Part shown: positions 32,879 through 42,368 of the stretch, piece by piece
Layout of the letters: each line of letters opens with the position of its first letter
Numbering within the stretch: the stretch's first letter is position 1
Notes under the pieces: model-generated
What the model was told of the DNA's origin: nothing
Seen by the model: only the letters and a program-made list of their open reading frames with translations
Database searches by the model: none
Program-made: the position numbers and the translations under genes
NCBI RefSeq assembly: GCF_900143055.1
Contig: NZ_FRCW01000005.1
Location: 1 to 64,000 of the forward strand
Origin: Fibrobacter sp. UWR3
GTDB lineage: Bacteria > Fibrobacterota > Fibrobacteria > Fibrobacterales > Fibrobacteraceae
DNA: 64,000 nucleotides
Direction of reading: 5' to 3'

Positions 32879-32930
32879 CGATGCCTGCATGGCAAAGAAA
32901 TGGATTCTCAGCCGACAACGGCACTCTCGG

Positions 32931-33509
32931 CTAGTAATCCTTGAGGCAGCGCACGGAATACATGTTGCTGCTCACGTCGAATTCCATCCTGAAATCTCCG
33001 GGAGGCTCAAGATGCCAGCCGTAAGCATCGCCATCTTCGGTCGTGGAACTCCAGAAATGCGCTGAAGTTCCCAGTTCCACAAATTCGTCGGTCGCCTTGC
33101 CCGCAGGTACCACGTCGAACCCGTAACGGTCGCTGCCATCCCACTTGTCGCGGGACTTTAAACTCATCCAGGCAGCTTCCTTGCCGTCGCTATCCTCGAT
33201 AAACGTGCGGAAGCGTTTCCATTCGTCGTTCTCGGGCAGGTGCCATCCCGAAGGGCATGCTTTATTTGCCATCTCGAAATTGTATAAACGCCCGTACTTC
33301 GCGCAGTTCTCGTTCTTGTTGTCGTAGCAGGCGCTCCCCTTCACGTTGTACGCGAGGTTTTCCGCCATCCATACGCGGCTCCCGATAACAACCGTCCTGT
33401 ACGTCTTGCCGTCGCGATTATCGCGGAACGTGCCCGTCTGCGGCAGGGCTAGTGCGAATGTCGCTCCAAGCAAAAGCGAAACGCTGGCTATTTTAGTGAA
33501 GCTTTTCAC
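32931..33509 (-). CDS. Single-domain secreted FISUMP protein
   Basis: A 192-aa protein with a signal peptide (cut near residue 22, ALAL-P) followed directly by a compact FISUMP domain: FRDNRDGKTYRTVVIGSRVW, MAENLAYNV, YGRLYNF, ACPSGWHLPENDEW, HFWSSTTEDG and YSVRCLKDY. It has neither lipobox nor Ser linker, unlike the two lipoproteins, so it may be the minimal form of the family. It shares direction with the DUF2279-like gene, whose stop lies nine bases upstream, and is probably co-transcribed with it. Confidence 0.88.
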   Translation of the reverse strand: MKSFTKIASVSLLLGATFALALPQTGTFRDNRDGKTYRTVVIGSRVWMAENLAYNVKGSACYDNKNENCAKYGRLYNFEMANKACPSGWHLPENDEWKRFRTFIEDSDGKEAAWMSLKSRDKWDGSDRYGFDVVPAGKATDEFVELGTSAHFWSSTTEDGDAYGWHLEPPGDFRMEFDVSSNMYSVRCLKDY

Positions 33510-33518
33510 ACGAACCTC

Positions 33519-34469
33519 CTAGAACTTTATCGGGTAAAGCAAGTACCAGTGGAATTCCGGGTAAACTTGTATGGTAGGGGCCGGCAACTTGAAGTAATTC
33601 AAGTACTTGATAAGCGTGCGGGCCAAGCGGCTCTGCGGGCGGAATGCTTCCAAGTCGTAGTCTAAAGCAAGGTAGACTTCACGGTGCCGATTTTTCGCAT
33701 GGTAATCCATGGTTTCTTCATTGACACTTATACCTGCCGCAAAAGCAAGCCAGCTTGGGTAATACTTGCGAGCGCCAGCAGGCAGCATTCGGTAGGGTTT
33801 AAATGATGCCCAAAAAGTCTGGTTCACGTAATCGTCGGTAAATACGGCATCACCCACATGACCATCATTCTTATCATAATAGGCATCAGAGTTTATCCAA
33901 TAACTCCACTTAAGGTCCACGTACTTAAACACCGGCACATAACGCTCTGCCATAGGCAAAAAACCACCCAAAGTTCCAGAAAGTACGTCAAAAACACTGA
34001 ATCCCCATCTAGGCGAATAACCATCCTTGACATCAATCGCAATATGCGTAGTCATCGCGGAGAGCCCCGCAAACAAGTAAGACTGGAACTCAGAAAGCCC
34101 TGCCCAACGATAACCTTCGTAGAATGTTTCACCAAGAATCACACCTGCAGCAAAATGTCCAAGTTTGTCCAAGTTTAACGAATATTCGAAATCATTTTCG
34201 AAATGAAAATGGCTTCTTTCATCGTCCCACCATCCCTTGGAAAACACAAATATGTACGCAGCCCCAAAAGAAGAAAGCGTCAACGCGCCAAGTCCACCGA
34301 CCTTCCACCAGGAAATTTCGGACTTGATATCGACGGAATCCTCGCTGCGATAATCCCATGTGGAATCGCGCCAAGTAGGCGGATCATAAGGGGCCGCCTG
34401 CGTGGACTGCACAAGGCAAACCAGCGCAAAAACGAAAACAGCAAAGTATTTCGGAAACGATAATCTCAC
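33519..34469 (-). CDS. DUF2279-like membrane-associated protein
   Basis: The protein has a signal peptide or anchor (RLSFPKYFAVFVFALVCL), a helix around residues 53-70, and the conserved block DKLGHFAAGVILGETFYEGY plus DVKDGYSPRWGFSVFDVLSG, which matches the DUF2279 (YfiM-related) family. The Asp, His and Lys in DKxGH suggest a membrane enzyme, but no activity is known. The GTG at 34469 is chosen because TATCTT lies seven bases upstream and the result is a clean signal peptide; a TTG at 34502 would add 11 residues. Upstream of the FISUMP gene in one operon. Confidence 0.7.
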   Translation of the reverse strand: MRLSFPKYFAVFVFALVCLVQSTQAAPYDPPTWRDSTWDYRSEDSVDIKSEISWWKVGGLGALTLSSFGAAYIFVFSKGWWDDERSHFHFENDFEYSLNLDKLGHFAAGVILGETFYEGYRWAGLSEFQSYLFAGLSAMTTHIAIDVKDGYSPRWGFSVFDVLSGTLGGFLPMAERYVPVFKYVDLKWSYWINSDAYYDKNDGHVGDAVFTDDYVNQTFWASFKPYRMLPAGARKYYPSWLAFAAGISVNEETMDYHAKNRHREVYLALDYDLEAFRPQSRLARTLIKYLNYFKLPAPTIQVYPEFHWYLLYPIKF

Positions 34470-34560
34470 GCATCTAAAGATAGAAAAAGAAAACCCCGTC
34501 AAATCCTATCGCTACTGCGTAACTACAGGATGACGGGGGTTCAAGGCAGGTCACGTTAGC

Positions 34561-34605
34561 CACCAATCAACGACTAATGACTAATAACCAATGACTAACA
34601 ACCAA
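34561..34605. repeat. ACTAATGACTAATAACC simple repeat
   Basis: Seven-base units CTAATGA/CTAATAA/CCAATGA abut the fabF stop codon. Confidence 0.6.
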
Positions 34606-35835
34606 TTAGTCGCGGGCCAACAGAAGCACGCTGTTCTGGCCACCGAAGCCGAATCCGTCGGACAGGGCGTACTTGAAGTTGTGACTCGTGTTCTTGTTCG
34701 CGCAAACATCGAGATGGATGCGTTCATCCTTGTTGAACACGTTCGTCGTAGCGTGAATCATCTGGTTCTGCAGAGACTTCACCGTGATGATGGCCTCAAG
34801 GGCACCGGCAGCGCCGAGAGCGTGTCCGATCATGCACTTGGAGGAGTTGATCTTCAGGGAGTCCGATGCACCGAACACCTTCTCGAGGGCGGAGCATTCA
34901 GCCACATCGCCGAGCGGGGTCGACGTACCATGAGTATTCACGTAGCCCACTTCCTTCGGGGAAATGCCGGCATCGCGGAGCGCCATCTCGATAGCGAGAC
35001 GCACGCCTTCGCCGTCTTCGCGCGGGGCGGACATGTGGTGCGCATCGGCGCTCATGCCGACAGCAGCAACGCGGGCAAGGATGTTCGCGCCGCGCTTCTT
35101 GGCGTGAGAAAGGCTTTCGAGCACGAGAATGCCGGAACCTTCGCCCATCACGAAGCCGTCGCGGTCCTTGTCGAACGGGCGGGAAGCAGTGGCCGGGTCA
35201 TCGTTGCGCTTGGAGAGGGCGTGCATGTTGGTAAAGCCAGCGAGGGCGAGCGGGTTCACCGTCTCGTCGGTACCGCCAGCAAGCATGATGTCGGCGCGAC
35301 CCAGGCGGATAGCGTCAAAGGCCGCTGCGATAGAATGGTTCGATGTCGCGCAGGCGGAAACCACCGCAAAGCAGGGGCCCATCCAGCCGGTGCGGTTGGA
35401 AACTTCGCCCGCAGGCATGTTCGTAATGGACATCGGGATAAAGAACGGAGAAACGCGGGTCGGACCACGGGTACCCCAGGTAACCGCGTTGTCAGTGTAA
35501 GTGTTCATACCGCCAATACCTGCACCGATAATCACGCCGGAACGAGACGGGTCTTCGGCCTTCGGGTCAACACCGGCATTCTTCAATGCCTGGAAGGCAG
35601 AATAGACTGCGTACTGGATGCACTTCGAGAACCTGGACTGGTCTCTGGTGCTAAAGAACTCGGAACCGTCAAATTCCTTGACCGCAGCCGCAATCTGGAC
35701 CGGCAGTGCAGAAACGTCGAACCTATCAATCTTGGCGACGCCGGACTTGCCCTGCAAAAGGTTGTCCCAGAGGATGTCGGGGGAATTTCCAAGGGCCGAA
35801 ACACAGCCCATACCGGTAATTACTACTTCTTCCAT
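34606..35835 (-). CDS. fabF: 3-oxoacyl-ACP synthase II
   Basis: Elongation condensing enzyme of fatty-acid synthesis. The 409-aa protein has the thiolase-fold catalytic triad: Cys162 in VVSACATSNHS, His in VNTHGTSTPLGD and His in SSKCMIGHALGAAGA, plus the FabF C-terminal FGFGGQNSVLLL. Length is normal. It stands alone, without acpP or fabG neighbours. The stop codon joins a simple-sequence repeat. Confidence 0.97.
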   Translation of the reverse strand: MEEVVITGMGCVSALGNSPDILWDNLLQGKSGVAKIDRFDVSALPVQIAAAVKEFDGSEFFSTRDQSRFSKCIQYAVYSAFQALKNAGVDPKAEDPSRSGVIIGAGIGGMNTYTDNAVTWGTRGPTRVSPFFIPMSITNMPAGEVSNRTGWMGPCFAVVSACATSNHSIAAAFDAIRLGRADIMLAGGTDETVNPLALAGFTNMHALSKRNDDPATASRPFDKDRDGFVMGEGSGILVLESLSHAKKRGANILARVAAVGMSADAHHMSAPREDGEGVRLAIEMALRDAGISPKEVGYVNTHGTSTPLGDVAECSALEKVFGASDSLKINSSKCMIGHALGAAGALEAIITVKSLQNQMIHATTNVFNKDERIHLDVCANKNTSHNFKYALSDGFGFGGQNSVLLLARD

Positions 35836-36015
35836 AGTGTATTCCTGTGTGTAACAAATTAACGAGCCGAATATAGCAAATATTTTTCTTACAATAAAGT
35901 GTTTTATTTCTCATTGGCATCGTTGTTTGACGAAGCGTAAAAATAGGCAGACAAAAGGTCTAAAATTATTTTGACAATTTTACACTTCGGTACAAAAAAC
36001 TAAATTTACAACGAT

Positions 36016-36561
36016 ATGGCAAAAAAGAAAAGTTCTAGAAACCTGGTCTGGATGGATTTGGAAATGTCCGGGCTCGACCCCGAAAAGGACGTTATCCTGG
36101 AGATTGCCACCATCGTTACCGATGCGGAACTCAACATCCTAGCCGAAGGGCCCGTCATTGCCATTCACCAGAACGAGAACGTCTTTGAATCTATGGACGA
36201 ATGGAATACCAAGCACCATACGGCGAGCGGTCTTGTAGAACGCTGCAGGCATTCGCAATACTCCACCGCCGACGCCGAAAAGGTGACGCTCGACTTTATC
36301 AAGCCTTTTACCGAAAAGGCAAAAAACGTACTGTGTGGCAATTCCATCACGCAGGACAGGCGTTTCTTGTACAAGTACATGCCCGAAATATCGAACTGGC
36401 TTTGCTACAGGAATATAGACGTAAGTTCCATCAAAGAACTCTCATTCCGCTGGTATCCAAAACTTGATGAATTCCAGAAGGAAAAGCGCCACGAGGCCCT
36501 GAACGACATCCGCGAGAGCATCGCCGAACTCGCCTACTACCGTAAGACCATTTTTAAGTAA
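36016..36561 (+). CDS. orn: Oligoribonuclease
   Basis: 3'-5' exonuclease that degrades 2-5 nt RNA and pGpG. The 181-residue DEDDh protein has Asp/Glu in WMDLEMSGLDPEKD, the Asp in GNSITQDRRFLYKYMP and the catalytic His and Asp in KRHEALNDIRESI. It may finish breakdown of cyclic di-GMP begun by HD-GYP proteins such as the one at 25921. The penicillin-binding protein starts four bases after its stop, so they are co-transcribed. TAAATT (36002-36007) ends eight bases before the ATG and no ribosome site is seen. Confidence 0.96.
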   Translation: MAKKKSSRNLVWMDLEMSGLDPEKDVILEIATIVTDAELNILAEGPVIAIHQNENVFESMDEWNTKHHTASGLVERCRHSQYSTADAEKVTLDFIKPFTEKAKNVLCGNSITQDRRFLYKYMPEISNWLCYRNIDVSSIKELSFRWYPKLDEFQKEKRHEALNDIRESIAELAYYRKTIFK

Positions 36562-36565
36562 ATCG

Positions 36566-38020
36566 ATGAAATATTACTACGACCCCCAGAATCGACTCCC
36601 CTACAAGAAGAGATTACGTAACCGTTGCATCGCTATTGCCATTTTTGTTGCAGCCTGCGCCCTGATTGGCTCGTGCATATTCAAGAGCGGCGAACGGGCG
36701 GCGCAACCGAAAGGATTCGTCGTAAACGGCAATGATCCTACGGCAACATCCAAAGAATGGATCAAGGATACACTCCGTGTGGATTCTTCCATCATCGATT
36801 CGCTCAAGGAAGCGCACCGAGCAATCAAGGTGAAGGATCCATTAACCGAGTCCGCAGCAAAGAACCTTTTTTTCGGCGAAGCCAAGGCATCAACGGAAGC
36901 CGCCACGAAAGAATCCGAGAGAAATGAAAACCTCGAGAACACGCAGGCAGCCGTAACCGCTGCGGTCACCCCGGAAAATCCCCCCGAGGTAGAAATTGTT
37001 GATTCCGTGCATATCAAGAACCAGAAGGACGTGTTCCTCGCCGAGAAAATCGACAACATGCTCAGGCGTTTCAAGCCCATGCACAGCGCGATTCTTGTGG
37101 TGGAACCGAACAGCAACGAAATCATTGCCTGGGGCGAAACCAAGGATTACAAGGTGCAGAATGCGCCGGACTACATCTCGCGCAACACCTTCCCCGCCGC
37201 ATCGCTTGCAAAGACCGTCACGATTGCAGCCGCGATGGAAAGCAACCGCTATTCGCTCAATTCCCCGATACCCGACAGGGGCGCTCACCACACGCTGTAC
37301 AAGAACCAGTTGCGCGTGCCCGAGAACTATGCGGGCCCGACCATTGAACTGCAGGACGCCTATGCGAAATCCGCAAACCCGCCGCTCGGCATCATCGGCC
37401 TGAACGTCGGGGCAAAGCGCCTGCGCGACGCGGCAAAGATGCTCGGCTACAACACGAACTTCCCCGGCGGCCTCCCCGGGCGCTCGAACTATGCACCTCC
37501 CGATTCCGGATACGGGCTTGCCGAAGTGAGCTGCGGGTTTATCCAGTCGACAACCCTCTCTCCCCTCCTAGCGGCAGCGCAGGTGCGTTCCATACTCGCC
37601 AAGAAACCTCTCGAAATCCCGTGGGCGAAAGACCTCGAAGGCATCGCCCCCAAGCAGCGCATCGCTCTCGACGTGGGTAAGTTCAGCGAGAACACCTACT
37701 ACGGGCTACGGGCCGCCATGCTACGTTCCGTCACGAACGGAACCGCAAGGAAGCACTTATCGACCAAGAATATGGCCCGCAAGAATTTCAACGCCCTGAA
37801 CATCGGCGGCAAGACTGGTTCGCTCGACGGGAACGACCCGAACGGACGATACGAATGGTTTATGGGATTTGCACAGTCGAAGGATGACCCCAAGAAGGCG
37901 ATTATTGTAGTCATCATGCAGGTGCACGACTTGCAGGGCTACCGCTCGCAGCCTGCATGCCAGGTGGCGGCGATGATAATGAACTACTGGGCTCACCAGA
38001 AATTATGGCAGACAAACTAA
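36566..38020 (+). CDS. Penicillin-binding transpeptidase-like protein
   Basis: A 484-residue protein with one N-terminal membrane helix (about 20-40), an unstructured Thr/Ala/Glu-rich region (about 45-150), then a penicillin-binding transpeptidase domain. The active-site motifs are SLAK (Ser about residue 213), SAN (in AYAKSANPPLG) and KTGS (in NIGGKTGSLDG). It lacks the glycosyltransferase and the usual class B dimerisation domain, so it is probably a monofunctional transpeptidase of a less common class. lgt follows 13 bases downstream. Confidence 0.88.
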   Translation: MKYYYDPQNRLPYKKRLRNRCIAIAIFVAACALIGSCIFKSGERAAQPKGFVVNGNDPTATSKEWIKDTLRVDSSIIDSLKEAHRAIKVKDPLTESAAKNLFFGEAKASTEAATKESERNENLENTQAAVTAAVTPENPPEVEIVDSVHIKNQKDVFLAEKIDNMLRRFKPMHSAILVVEPNSNEIIAWGETKDYKVQNAPDYISRNTFPAASLAKTVTIAAAMESNRYSLNSPIPDRGAHHTLYKNQLRVPENYAGPTIELQDAYAKSANPPLGIIGLNVGAKRLRDAAKMLGYNTNFPGGLPGRSNYAPPDSGYGLAEVSCGFIQSTTLSPLLAAAQVRSILAKKPLEIPWAKDLEGIAPKQRIALDVGKFSENTYYGLRAAMLRSVTNGTARKHLSTKNMARKNFNALNIGGKTGSLDGNDPNGRYEWFMGFAQSKDDPKKAIIVVIMQVHDLQGYRSQPACQVAAMIMNYWAHQKLWQTN

Positions 38021-38033
38021 AAGCGAGGACAAA

Positions 38034-38909
38034 ATGGAACCTTCCTGGTGGAACCTTATACCGACCTACTTTGACGGAATCGCATTTACAATTCCCCTCA
38101 TGAACTTCCCGGTCCACTGGTACGGCGTGATGTACATTTTCGCGTTCGTCACCGCATACTTCACCATGTGGAAAATCAACTCGAAGGAAAATCTCGGGTA
38201 CACCAAGGAGCAGTTCGACAACCTGTTCATGTGGGCCATCGCGGGCATCCTCATCGGTGCGCGACTCGGGTACGTTTTCTTCTACAAACCGGGCTATTAC
38301 CTCGCAAACCCGCTCGAAATAATCATTCCCCTCACCCACGACGCACTCGGGTGGCACTTTACGGGCATTGCAGGCATGAGCTACCATGGCGGCATGATTC
38401 TCGGCACCATCTTTGCGATTATCGGAATGAAACGCAACAAGATGGACGTGTGGAAAACGCTCAACCTGAGTTTCCTTGCTGCCCCGCTCGCCTATACCTG
38501 GGGACGATGGGGCAACTTCATCAACGGAGAACTTTTTGGCGAGGTGACCACAAGCCCCATCGGCATGTTCTTCCCGCTTGCCCACGACAGCCCCATCACG
38601 AACCCGATTCTGCACCATCCGAGCCAGCTCTACGAAATGTGCTTCGAGGGAATCATCCTGTTTGCGGTTCTCTATAACCTGAGACGCATTCCGCTATTGC
38701 GTGACAAAATGCCCTGCCTCTACCTGATGGGCTACGGCATATTCCGCTTCTTTATCGAATTCTTCCGCAGGCCCGATGCCCACCTGGGGCGCATCGACCT
38801 GTTCGGCATGAGCCGCGGGCAGACGCTCTGCAGCCTCATGATTATCACAGGCCTTGTGTGGCTGATTGTGCTGATTTACCGCCAGAAAAAGGCCGTTAAA
38901 AACGGCTAG
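38034..38909 (+). CDS. lgt: Prolipoprotein diacylglyceryl transferase
   Basis: Integral membrane enzyme that attaches diacylglycerol to the lipobox Cys, needed for the lipoproteins encoded elsewhere in this window. The family motifs are VHWYGVMYI, MSYHGGMILG, GRWGNFINGELFG (signature) and HPSQLYEM. The 291-aa protein has about seven membrane helices. AGCGAGG precedes the ATG. Last gene of the orn-PBP-lgt operon. Confidence 0.97.
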   Translation: MEPSWWNLIPTYFDGIAFTIPLMNFPVHWYGVMYIFAFVTAYFTMWKINSKENLGYTKEQFDNLFMWAIAGILIGARLGYVFFYKPGYYLANPLEIIIPLTHDALGWHFTGIAGMSYHGGMILGTIFAIIGMKRNKMDVWKTLNLSFLAAPLAYTWGRWGNFINGELFGEVTTSPIGMFFPLAHDSPITNPILHHPSQLYEMCFEGIILFAVLYNLRRIPLLRDKMPCLYLMGYGIFRFFIEFFRRPDAHLGRIDLFGMSRGQTLCSLMIITGLVWLIVLIYRQKKAVKNG

Positions 38910-38939
38910 TCCTGGATGCAACGGACCACATCAGTAAAC

Positions 38940-40268
38940 CTAGCAACTCACCGCAAGGTTTGAAACCGCGAGCGCGGGCACCTTTATACCTGAAAACTTG
39001 TCGTAGTATTCGCTCCCGACGGCGACAACGTTCTGGATTATATCGAAGAAATTTCCGGAAAGCGTCACGCCATCAACCGGATGCTGGATTACCCCGTTTT
39101 CGCACCAGAACCCGTGTGCCCCGATGCTCAGTTCGCCCGAAACAGCATTGCAGCCGGAATTGCCCTCCAGGCGAACAACCAGCAGGCATTTCGGGAATAA
39201 CTTCAGGAGATCCGCCGTGGTCTTGTCACCCGCAGGCACGTACATGTTCCAGAACGCTGTACCCATCTTCGAACCGAAACCGCGGGCAGCGCTACCTGTT
39301 GTACTGCAGCCATCTTTCGCGGCTGTTTCCAGATTGTAGAGAGCCTCGTTAAAGACACCGTCCTTTATAACCTCAACGCGACGCGTGAGAGAGCCTTCGG
39401 AATCGAAATAGACCTTGTTGCAGAAATTCTTGGAATTCGGGTCGCTCCAGAGAGAGAACTTTTCGGACGCAATCTTTTCGCCCAGCTTACCCGCAAGGCG
39501 GGACATGCCCTTCTGCATGGATTCTGCGATAAACGGCGACCCGTACATTCCAACAAATCGGCCGGCAATGCGTTCCGAGAAAACCACAGGAATTTTTCCG
39601 CCTTCAATTCTCTTCGCGCCAAAAAGTTCAGTGGCGTATGTAGCAGCCTTGTCCGCGATTTCTTTCATTGAAATTTCATTCCAGTCGCGACGGCTCTTTA
39701 CGCAATTACCTAACTTACTGACTCCATCGCGTACTGCGACCGCACCCGCACCGACAGAAACGGAATTGTCCTTGTCGGTGTAAAAAAGCCCGTTACTGTT
39801 CGCCACGATAGAGATTTCACGGTTCAGGTCGGCACCGAGGTACGGAATGTTCTTGATGTCGGCGGAACGTGCGAATGTTTCCTTTTCGAGTTCTATGCAG
39901 AAATCCTTGAGCTCCGCAAGTGAAAGCGAGTCAAGAGCGGGATTGTAATTCGGGCTATCATCAGGAATCTGCGCGGGCTTCGGAAGCTCGATATTTACAG
40001 GCTCCGTCCACTGCGTGTGGCAAACAGCATCCTTGATGGTCTGTGCAATCGCATCCCTGGTAAGGCGCTCGGTGTGCGCATACCCTGGATGTCCGTCCTT
40101 GATGACGCGGATACCAAGCCCTACAGAATCGGAAATCTCAGTATTCTGCACCTGCCCCTGGAAAACGGAGATACCCTCGGAATGGGAATTCGAGGCGATA
40201 ATGTCGAACTGTTCCGCCTCGCCCTTCGCGAGGTCACACATACAAGAAACTGCGTCAGTAATATTCAT
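38940..40268 (-). CDS. pmbA: PmbA/TldE-type metalloprotease subunit
   Basis: The 442-aa protein belongs to the TldD/PmbA family that processes peptides such as microcin B17 and degrades CcdA. Recognisable parts are the N-terminal VGLGIRVIKDGHPGYAHTER, the central NREISIVANSNGL and the C-terminal GSAARGFGS and SGELSIGAHGFWCENGVIQH. As usual for PmbA, it lacks the HExxxH site of TldD; no tldD is in the window. A simple repeat (40271-40300) lies at its start codon. Confidence 0.92.
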   Translation of the reverse strand: MNITDAVSCMCDLAKGEAEQFDIIASNSHSEGISVFQGQVQNTEISDSVGLGIRVIKDGHPGYAHTERLTRDAIAQTIKDAVCHTQWTEPVNIELPKPAQIPDDSPNYNPALDSLSLAELKDFCIELEKETFARSADIKNIPYLGADLNREISIVANSNGLFYTDKDNSVSVGAGAVAVRDGVSKLGNCVKSRRDWNEISMKEIADKAATYATELFGAKRIEGGKIPVVFSERIAGRFVGMYGSPFIAESMQKGMSRLAGKLGEKIASEKFSLWSDPNSKNFCNKVYFDSEGSLTRRVEVIKDGVFNEALYNLETAAKDGCSTTGSAARGFGSKMGTAFWNMYVPAGDKTTADLLKLFPKCLLVVRLEGNSGCNAVSGELSIGAHGFWCENGVIQHPVDGVTLSGNFFDIIQNVVAVGSEYYDKFSGIKVPALAVSNLAVSC

Positions 40269-40270
40269 AG

Positions 40271-40300
40271 TTTGCCAATGGTCATTAGTTATTGGTCAAT
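40271..40300. repeat. CCAATGGTCATTAGTTATTGG simple repeat
   Basis: Same TAATGACC-type units as 32221 and 34561, in inverted orientation, abutting the pmbA start codon. Confidence 0.5.
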
Positions 40301-40530
40301 ATTTTTTTTGCTTTACTGGCAAGCATTCGCCAGTAGGCGGCGGGGCTCCCCGTCACGGACTCGAGCGATTCAGCGAGTTCTCGGGTAATCTCGACGGTCC
40401 CTGCAATCAAGCCCTCGAGCGTTTCCATCGGCACCCCGATACGGCGCGCGAATTCGGCCTTGTCCATCTTGAGCCACTCGATACCTTCCAGAATTGCCTG
40501 CCCCGGAGTGGGGGTTCCATGCCTAGCCAT
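40285..40530 (-). CDS. HigA-like helix-turn-helix protein without toxin
   Basis: An 81-residue XRE-type protein: TPGQAILEGIEWLKMDKAEF, then RRIGVPMETLEGLIAG (recognition helix region) and a C-terminal AAYWRMLASK. The order matches HigA antitoxins (PGxxLxExLxxxGxxxxxxA). No HigB toxin adjoins it. Its ATG overlaps the stop of the AlgX/J-like gene by one base (TAATG), so it is translationally coupled to a cell-envelope enzyme, which is unexpected for an antitoxin. Confidence 0.75.
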   Translation of the reverse strand: MARHGTPTPGQAILEGIEWLKMDKAEFARRIGVPMETLEGLIAGTVEITRELAESLESVTGSPAAYWRMLASKAKKILTNN

Positions 40531-42311
40531 TAGAAATCAACCTCCTTCCAGCCTTCCGCACCAAAGCGGAGGTCGCGTTCCACGAATTCCCAGATTAAAA
40601 GTTTCTTGCCCTTGAGCACGCCTGCCTTGCGGGCGAGCTTTTCACGAACCAATGTGGATGCACCGCCGTCGCTCACGATGCTTGCGACAGGCCTTCCCAT
40701 TTCCTTCGCGAAGTGCGCAATCCATCCGGCGTTCACAGGCGAGTCGGTCTGGTAGATGCGGCTGAAACTATCTCCGAGAATCAAAATTTGAGACTTACGG
40801 AAATCGTCTTTGAAGGGAGTACGCGTTGTGTCGTAATAAAGCGTATCGTCTCCCTCGCATGGATGCATCCTAACATGATAGCATGAATCAAACGCACTTC
40901 CCTTAGGACAACTTTTTGTCAAAGCACGCACACAGGCTGCATCATCTTCATCACAGGGATGCTCCTTTGCCAAAAAGCAAGGATCGTCAAATTCGAAGGC
41001 TCCTGGACATTCTTTCATCAGAGAATCCCGGCAGTTAGCATAGCTCTGGGCTATACCAATTCTTTCTATGATATTCTGTTGCGACACAACATGCCCCACC
41101 ACCTGCTGCACCTTGAACACGTTGAACTTGTTGAGTCCGCTCATCTCGCCGATGTCGCCCATGCGGTCGGCCACAGAATCAGATGCAACATATTCCATAG
41201 ATGGCTCACCGATATCCACGATGCCTGCATCAGCCATTTCACGAACCTTCTTCGCGATTTCCCCCGCAGCAAGTTCTGCCCCGCGCGGAGTCCAGTGCGT
41301 ATCGTCGTTCAGGTAGAGCGGTCCAAGTTTTGCATCGTCAGCCTTCGCGGCAAAGAGTGGCGTGTACAAATCCACCGTATGGAGCCCGAGGCGAGCAAGC
41401 GAATCGAGAATCGCCTTGCCGTGACCTGCGGCAGTCACGCCCCGAGATATGTCCGCGCCGTTAATGCCTGCGACCGGAGATGCGCCAGTCAGCCTTTCGG
41501 GATAGATGCTCGGCTTGCCCGGAGTAACCACCACCAGGAGTTCCACGCCCTTCGCCTTCAGCTGGTCGCGGAACCGGAGAATCGCCTGCACCGGGTTATC
41601 GAGTTTCGCACTGCGCTCATCCAGCGGGGACGGTTGCACCAGGAATTCCACATCCTGCCGGTAGAAGAGCCAGCGGCCCTCGCCCGCACCGAGAACCACC
41701 TTCTCGCCCGGGTCATTGAAGATGTTCCATACCGCGAGCTGGTAACGCGGGCGCACTGCAAGCACCAGCGCATTCTCGTCTTCCACCTTCTTCTCGAAAG
41801 CCCGCAGGTAGCGGCTCGTCCATACGCCGTAATGCTTGATGCCCGAAATTGCCCGCACAACCGAGAAATGCCCGAACTCGCCCACCACCGCCTTGAGTGT
41901 TGAATCGACGACCTTGAAACTTTCGGGCTCGTCCTCGAGACTCGCAAGCAACGTGTCCGCCTGCTTGAGCAGCTTGTAGCACGCCTCCGCAGTATCGAGC
42001 GACGCATACGCATTGACGGTCAGCGCGACCGCCTCCAAGTCGGAAAGGGCCCCAATTACAGGTTCCAGCGCATCCACAGTCTCCGCGCCACCCGCAATGG
42101 CTTCGCGCGCACTGCGCCAAGCGCTATCCAGGCGCATCGCCCCCGCAGTCATTTTTGATTCCCGCACGAATGGGGTATAGACAATGTCCTTAAAGATGTC
42201 GAAGGAAACAAACCGTTTATCGCCACGCAGGTCCACGACGGCCTGCACCGTAAACGGAAGCAGGAGCAAGATCCCGAACAGGACAACAATTGCAACGTAC
42301 TTTTTATTCAC
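40530..42311 (-). CDS. AlgX/AlgJ-like SGNH-fold protein with Cys-rich insert
   Basis: A 593-aa secreted or membrane-anchored protein (helix at residues 5-25). The centre and end match the AlgX/AlgJ acetyltransferase-like fold: LVVVTPGKPSIYPERL, NDDTHWTPRGAELAA (the Asp-His part) and ILILGDSFSRIY (GDS nucleophile Ser), IWEFVERDL. Such proteins O-acetylate exported polysaccharides with an MBOAT partner, which is not in the window. Between the two halves of the fold lies a roughly 70-residue Cys-rich insert with two imperfect repeats (CFLAKEHPCDEDD and CYHVRMHPCEGDD). Overlaps the HTH gene at its 3' end. Confidence 0.82.
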   Translation of the reverse strand: MNKKYVAIVVLFGILLLLPFTVQAVVDLRGDKRFVSFDIFKDIVYTPFVRESKMTAGAMRLDSAWRSAREAIAGGAETVDALEPVIGALSDLEAVALTVNAYASLDTAEACYKLLKQADTLLASLEDEPESFKVVDSTLKAVVGEFGHFSVVRAISGIKHYGVWTSRYLRAFEKKVEDENALVLAVRPRYQLAVWNIFNDPGEKVVLGAGEGRWLFYRQDVEFLVQPSPLDERSAKLDNPVQAILRFRDQLKAKGVELLVVVTPGKPSIYPERLTGASPVAGINGADISRGVTAAGHGKAILDSLARLGLHTVDLYTPLFAAKADDAKLGPLYLNDDTHWTPRGAELAAGEIAKKVREMADAGIVDIGEPSMEYVASDSVADRMGDIGEMSGLNKFNVFKVQQVVGHVVSQQNIIERIGIAQSYANCRDSLMKECPGAFEFDDPCFLAKEHPCDEDDAACVRALTKSCPKGSAFDSCYHVRMHPCEGDDTLYYDTTRTPFKDDFRKSQILILGDSFSRIYQTDSPVNAGWIAHFAKEMGRPVASIVSDGGASTLVREKLARKAGVLKGKKLLIWEFVERDLRFGAEGWKEVDF

Positions 42312-42335
42312 GATGTAAAGTTACAAAAATGCAAA

Positions 42336-42364
42336 GGAGATCCCCGACCAAGTCGGGGATGACG
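42336..42364. repeat. REP-like palindrome
   Basis: GGAGAT-CCCCGA-ccaag-TCGGGG-ATGACG. Same frame as the others, with a stem change paired on both arms. Confidence 0.75.
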
Positions 42365-42368
42365 TAGC

